Notes under the pieces: generated by a model | Databases searched by the model: none | What the model was told of the DNA's origin: nothing | The model's input: the letters and a program-made list of their open reading frames with translations, nothing else | Source of the DNA: Mimachlamys varia | Taxonomy: Eukaryota; Mollusca; Bivalvia; Pectinida; Pectinidae | Length of the DNA: 64,000 nucleotides | Direction of reading: 5' to 3' | Assembly: GCA_947623455.1 (NCBI GenBank) | Contig: OX392535.1 | Span: forward strand, 35,550,688 to 35,614,687 | Part shown: positions 55,301-61,300 of the stretch, in pieces | How positions within the stretch are numbered: position 1 is the first letter of the stretch | Layout: every line of letters begins with the position of its first letter | Made by a program: the position numbers and the translations under genes

Positions 55301-58300
55301 AAATTTCAATTTAAATTAAAATTAACTCTGTGCAGTGTGCCATTGTATGATTTAGGATAATCTTATCTAGATTGATCTCAAAGACAAGATAGCTAGCTAA
55401 TTCTTAGAGCCTGCATCCTGGAAAAGTTTTGATGTGGTAATGATTCCCTGTTCTAATTTTAGCATTGTAAATTTTCCAACAGCTCATTGTGCTTAAATAT
55501 GAGATGTAAATGAGTGTTTTCTCTGTCTTTTCAGGAACGGGTAACACCAATTCTGATGGTTCTTACAAACCTTCCTTTCTCACCGACCAGGAACTCAAAC
55601 ACCTTATACTAGAGGTAAGGCCATATGAATAGGGCTGGGCGGTTTCACCGGTGTACTGTGGTATAAAGTTGGGATGGTACGTACCGTGGTACATTAGTCC
55701 TGTACCGGTATACTGGGGTATGAAGTTGGGATGGTACGTACCCTGGTACATTAGTCCTGTATCGGTATACCATGGTATAAAGTTGTGAAGGTACATTAGT
55801 CCTGTACCGGTATACAGTGGTATAAAGTTGGGATGGTACGTACCGTGGTACATTAGTCCTTTACCGGTTTATTGGGGACTTTCATGTAATTTATCAAAGA
55901 AATATTTGTTACATAGATCAATTGGAATTCCAATATGGTTTAATTATAATTTCCTATAAGTTTGCTGGTCAACTAGGACAGACATAGCTTCACTCAATCA
56001 ATATTATAGGATAACACAAAGAGAAAACTTATGACAGATCTCTTGTTGCTTTGCTTCAGAACAAAAACAGCCAGAGACCTTTAGCTAGCTCAAACATTCA
56101 ATCAATGTGGTATACTGTGGTATGTACCACAGTATTTGCCTAAATACCGTGGTATACCATGGTACTTTTGATTTTGTGGTACCCAGCTCTACATATATAT
56201 GAACAATAGGTCAACTCATTCTTCCCAGAAATTTCAGAGTGAACTATTCCAACCTTTACAAAAATAAGGTTTACGAAAATAAGGTTTACAAAAATAAGGT
56301 TTACGAAAATAAGGAATTAAACAATTATTTATGCGTTATTTTGCAGGCAGCAGATGGTTTCTTGTTTGTGGTGCAGTGTGACACGGGACGGATAATCTAC
56401 GTGTCGGACTCCATCACACCTGTACTACACCAGTCACAGGTATGTAGTATATAGATCAGGTATGTAGTATATAGATCAGGTATGTAGTATATAGATCAGG
56501 TATGTAGTATATAGATCAGGTATGTAGTATGTAGATCAGGTATGTAGTATATAGATCAGGTATGTAGTATATAGATCAGGTATGTAGTATATAGATCAGG
56601 TATATGTAGTATATAGATCAGGTATGTAGTATATAGATCAGGTATGTAGTATATAGATCAGGTATGTAGTATATAGATCAGGTATGTAGTATATAGATCA
56701 GGTATGTAGTATATAGATCAGGTATGTAGTATATAGATCAGGTATGTAGTATATATAGATCAGGTATGTAGTATATAGATCAGGTATGTAGTAAATAGAT
56801 CAGGTATGTAGTATATAGATCAGGTATGTAGTATATAGATCAGGTATGTAGTATATAGATCAGGTATGTAGTATATAGATCAGGTATGTAGTATATAGAT
56901 CGGGTATGTAGTATATAGATCAGGTATGTAGTATATAGATCAGGTATGTAGTATATAGATCAGGTATGTAGTATATAGATGTATCAATATTATCTATCTC
57001 TCACAGGAAGTAGTGTGTCGCTGATTTAGAGGTTAATGATCTTCCAATGTAATACCATTCATACTATAATCATTGTTAATAAAAATTGTGTAGCTGTGTT
57101 CTTCAGCCAAATACTTGGCCAGTAAAAGTTATAAGACAGTTTTAAAATCTAACAAACGACATGAAGATTTTGTGACAGGGCCAGTTTTAAAATCTAACAA
57201 ACTTGACATGAAGATTTTGTGACGGGCCAGTTTTAAAATCTAACAAACTTGACATGAAGATTTTGTGACGGGCCAGTGATAGGCTTTGACCGTAATTTAT
57301 ATGTCCCTGCCATACAATGAGAGGTGGAATTGGGGTATATGGTGTTGCCCATTATTTGTCCTGCCCGTCCTAAGTCAGGTGCAGCAGAGGCATTTCTGTC
57401 TTACCGATATTTTCTAGTGTTTTCGAAATCAGGGCTATAACTCTTACTCTGAAATTGTTTTGAGACGAAAGTCAAATTTTTAAAAAGCATTATTGAAGAA
57501 AAAACAATCCAGGCCTCGAATTTAACATTTTATGTCACTTGCTCAAATCAGCAAGTGCCCTAAATTTGTACTTGCTAACTTTTTTACTTGCTATTAAATC
57601 TCAATATTCAAATAATGTGTTTTATTACAAATAAAGTGATTTATCATGTATATAACTTTGCTTCATTCATTATGAACATGTATATTACAAACAACATTAG
57701 TTTTTTTAGTGGTTCTGTAATTGTAAGTTTACATCTGATGCAGCCACTTGCTGAAAAACACAAATGCATATTATTTCTACTTGCTATTCTCAGATATCTA
57801 CTTGTAAATAGCAAGCAATATGGTGTTAAATTCGAGGCCTGCAATCACCCTCTTCCTAGGTCAGAACCCCCAAAAAATATACTACGACCACTATTTATCA
57901 GATCTAGGCATGTTATTAACATAATTATTATTTTAAAAATAACAAATCTGGAAATAAAATATCTGCAGTGATTTTGTTTGCCTATTCTTACAGCCGATAT
58001 AAGGCTGTTTCCCCAATCAAAATTTGTGTTATTTTCCCAAAATTAGTCAAAATTCATGAATATTTTCCCAATTTATCTAAAAATCCTACTTTATTTTCCA
58101 ATTCAATATGGCACAGGTTGCTGTAAAATCAAGGTAGCAAAAACACTGATCTGTCTTTTACCATTACTTGTGTGTGCCACACCACATCATTTTCCAAAGA
58201 AATAACTGATGAAAAAGAATTATTTTTACTTTATTTTTTTTCCAGGTTGATTGACTATACACATTAATTAACCTTGAGTGAATACCGTAAAAACTCGTGT

Positions 58301-61300
58301 AATCTGCGCACTTTTTTAAGGGAAATTAAAATCGTAAAATAGTTGGGGGTGCGTAAATTACAATGATATAGATGTGTGGCAAGTTTTTTTTCAGTGAAAG
58401 ATCGAGAAATCTGAAGGACGCCGCCATATTGGAAAGTCGGGATTGTTTCCTTTTGTACACAAGATCCAGACGACGCAAGCAGAATAAATAAATTAATATT
58501 AAAAACATTCAAAATATATACTGTATTTGTGTTGTTATTTATGAATTACACGGCCGCTCGGCATACAACGTTTATTTGACAAGTAATTATAAGCCCAATT
58601 AGGTAAACAAAACATTTAACGCAAATACAGGCATTCTATTTCACTCGTGTGGTCATCTAAAACCATAGTTTATCTAATAGTTTAGAAAAAATCAGGTATT
58701 GATATTGCCGATAAATATTCCGACCACGGTAAAAGTTTCGTCTCGTTATCACTTTGACATACTTTCGTTTTCAGTTCCAGACGAATAATCACTAAAGGCG
58801 TGTCCAATTAAGTTCCTTGCTTTTCTTCTCGTAATCCTGCAGCCATTTCAATTGCACTTGCAACATCTTCGGCAGTAAATATTTCAAAATGTCATCGAAT
58901 TCGCAGGAACTCGTTTCAAAATCGAAAGTCAACAATGCGTTCTACGTGAGTAACTTTCGTAGTAAATTCTTTGGTTTTCGCGGGAATATCGTGTCATGTG
59001 ATGCCTTTATGAATGGAAATTTCTATTACTATTTCGGTCGCCAGAGTCGCGTGATACATTCGGCCAATCAAAACCGTCGTAACATGTTTTCTATACCAAT
59101 CGTAAAATCGCTTCTTCACGACCGTCGGAACCACAAGGATGGCGGACGATGTCTCATAAAAGCAATAACAGAGACCACACGAAGCAAATAAAGCGTGTAA
59201 AGGCGTTAACAGGGGCCGAGGAGTTAACCGTAAGAGTTATAACATTTACACATATTATTAGTTAATGCAACGTAACGTTTATGCCATATCATCTATGCTG
59301 TTACCGCTAATTATCGCAACAATGCTTTCACCGTCTCCACGTGGTCGCCTTTGTGTTTACATTACATATAACCAATCAAAGGTAGCCTATTATCGAGGAC
59401 TGAGAGCGTGTCAAAAAAGGCAATTTTTCATTGGTCAACCCGTGGGACTGTCTTAGGCCTGTACCCGTGTGATTGCGGTAGCCTAATTATACCAAGCCGT
59501 CGGTTTTATGAAAGTTATTATCGTCTAATTGATCAGGAGAACACTTCTAAGGTAATTACCGTTTAAACAAGATACCCTACTCAATGAGATCAGTACTAGT
59601 ATAATTGTGCTTTTAATTACACCTGTCGTCGATAATTACATGTCAGCTTGACCGAGGATGGTTTTTGATCGACCAGGCGTGTGTAGGGTTCGGTAGGCAC
59701 AAAATACGTTTTTCTTATACTTGCTAATAATTATGCATTTTTCTAATAAATGAATAACACAAACTCATCCATGTTTTTTTTTATTTACTGGAGAAAATCG
59801 TCACCTAAAAAGAGAAAAAAGAATATTGAATGACATGAGAACGAGACAAATTAATGGTCGTCAACTTTGCGATTTTTTCGATTTTTTTGGGTGCGTAAAT
59901 TATATTGATACAGACCTTTTTCCAGCAGTTTTGGGGTGATTTTTAGGGTGCGCAAATTACACTGGTGCGTAGATTACACGAGTTTTTACGGTATCTGTTA
60001 AAATAAATGCCTATAGTCACCACTCTTGCATAGAAATGTTACTTATTGTAATTAAAAAAAAAACCTGACTGTTATGTGTTACAGACAGAATGGTTTGGTA
60101 ACACCTTATACGAGCTGGTCCACCCCGACGACCAGGAGAAAGTACGGGAACAACTGTCCACCACAGAATCTCAAAACACGGGTCGCATCCTCGACCTGAA
60201 AAGTAAGTGGCGCTGTATACCAAGAAATGTTTGTCGTAGTTTAGTTTGGAGCTTTTTCACTTGCCATAACTAGGGTGAGAATACGAGGGTAAATATTAGT
60301 AAACTGCAGAATATAAATACAGTGAAATTTTCTTGAACTCATATAACTCAAAGACCTTGTTTAATTTGACGTACTGTAAACATGCATTGTACATATTTTA
60401 GTGGGAATTTTATTTTAGTGATTTTCGCTAAATTATGATTGCACTAATTACAGTTTCCGTATATTACTTTCTACAGTAATTATTGTGAGAGTGTGCCAAT
60501 TAATCATTGCACTTATCTGTTTATATTTGGCAATGCACTAAAATTCGAGTGTGCCAAAAACTAAATATCCTCACAGTATTTCGTCAGCACTGGTCGAACT
60601 CCCTCAGCTTGAATACTGTACTCGGATAATTTGAAATTTTCTCACGGTCCTACTGTTTTATAGATAAAGAGGTTTGACAATAGTGAATCAGTGTATGAGG
60701 CAAAATTAACACTGACCAAATATTCATTTTATTTGCCAAGTTTGGCAGGCCAGAGATTCCCAGAATATAGTGAAAATGGCACGTCATCAATATGATCTAT
60801 CACAGCTCGATTTGCACATTTTTTACCTATAATTAGTTCAAGCAGTCTTTCTGGACAAATAAATTCAGTCAGATTGTTATTGAATATTAGGAAAATATTT
60901 CTAGAGGAACCATTTCGTAATAACAAGCAAATCTGCTCCAACAATAATTGTCAAATGTGTTTTATAGCCTACTGTTTAAGACTGTTTTGTATTCTGTATG
61001 TATATATATATAATAATAATGATAATATACAATATTTGAATAGCACTCTATATAATTTGTAAAATTACTCTAAGCGCTTATACAACATCTTATCAATATT
61101 TTGTGAATTATTCTGACCATTCACAAAAGTGTTGATAGCTTGAATGAGGTACTGTAAACATACTTATTTTGGGGCACTCAAATTTTAGCACATAACGAAA
61201 TTTAAACGGTTAAGTATAATGATGAATTAGCGCACTTGCATATATGTATATATTGCTATAGAAAGCAATATACCCGGTACCAAAACCGTGATTCACGCAA

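Larger units (their letters stand above)
56980..60084 (+). other. ARNT intron 6 downstream of the donor array
   Basis: Three transposon relics stand almost back to back (57510-57841, 57966-58148, 58285-59991), preceded by a ~47 bp tandem repeat (57134-57275). No additional exon recognised. Confidence 0.8.

Noticed and set aside
55563..55853. 96-codon minus-strand open frame with HNFIPxYTGTG repeats
   Set aside because: Explained by the ~60 bp tandem units of the hAT-like element and by the antisense of ARNT exon 5.
58889..59191. 100-codon plus-strand open frame inside the 1.7 kb TIR element
   Set aside because: No transposase motif is visible and the frame lies between subterminal repeats; probably chance.
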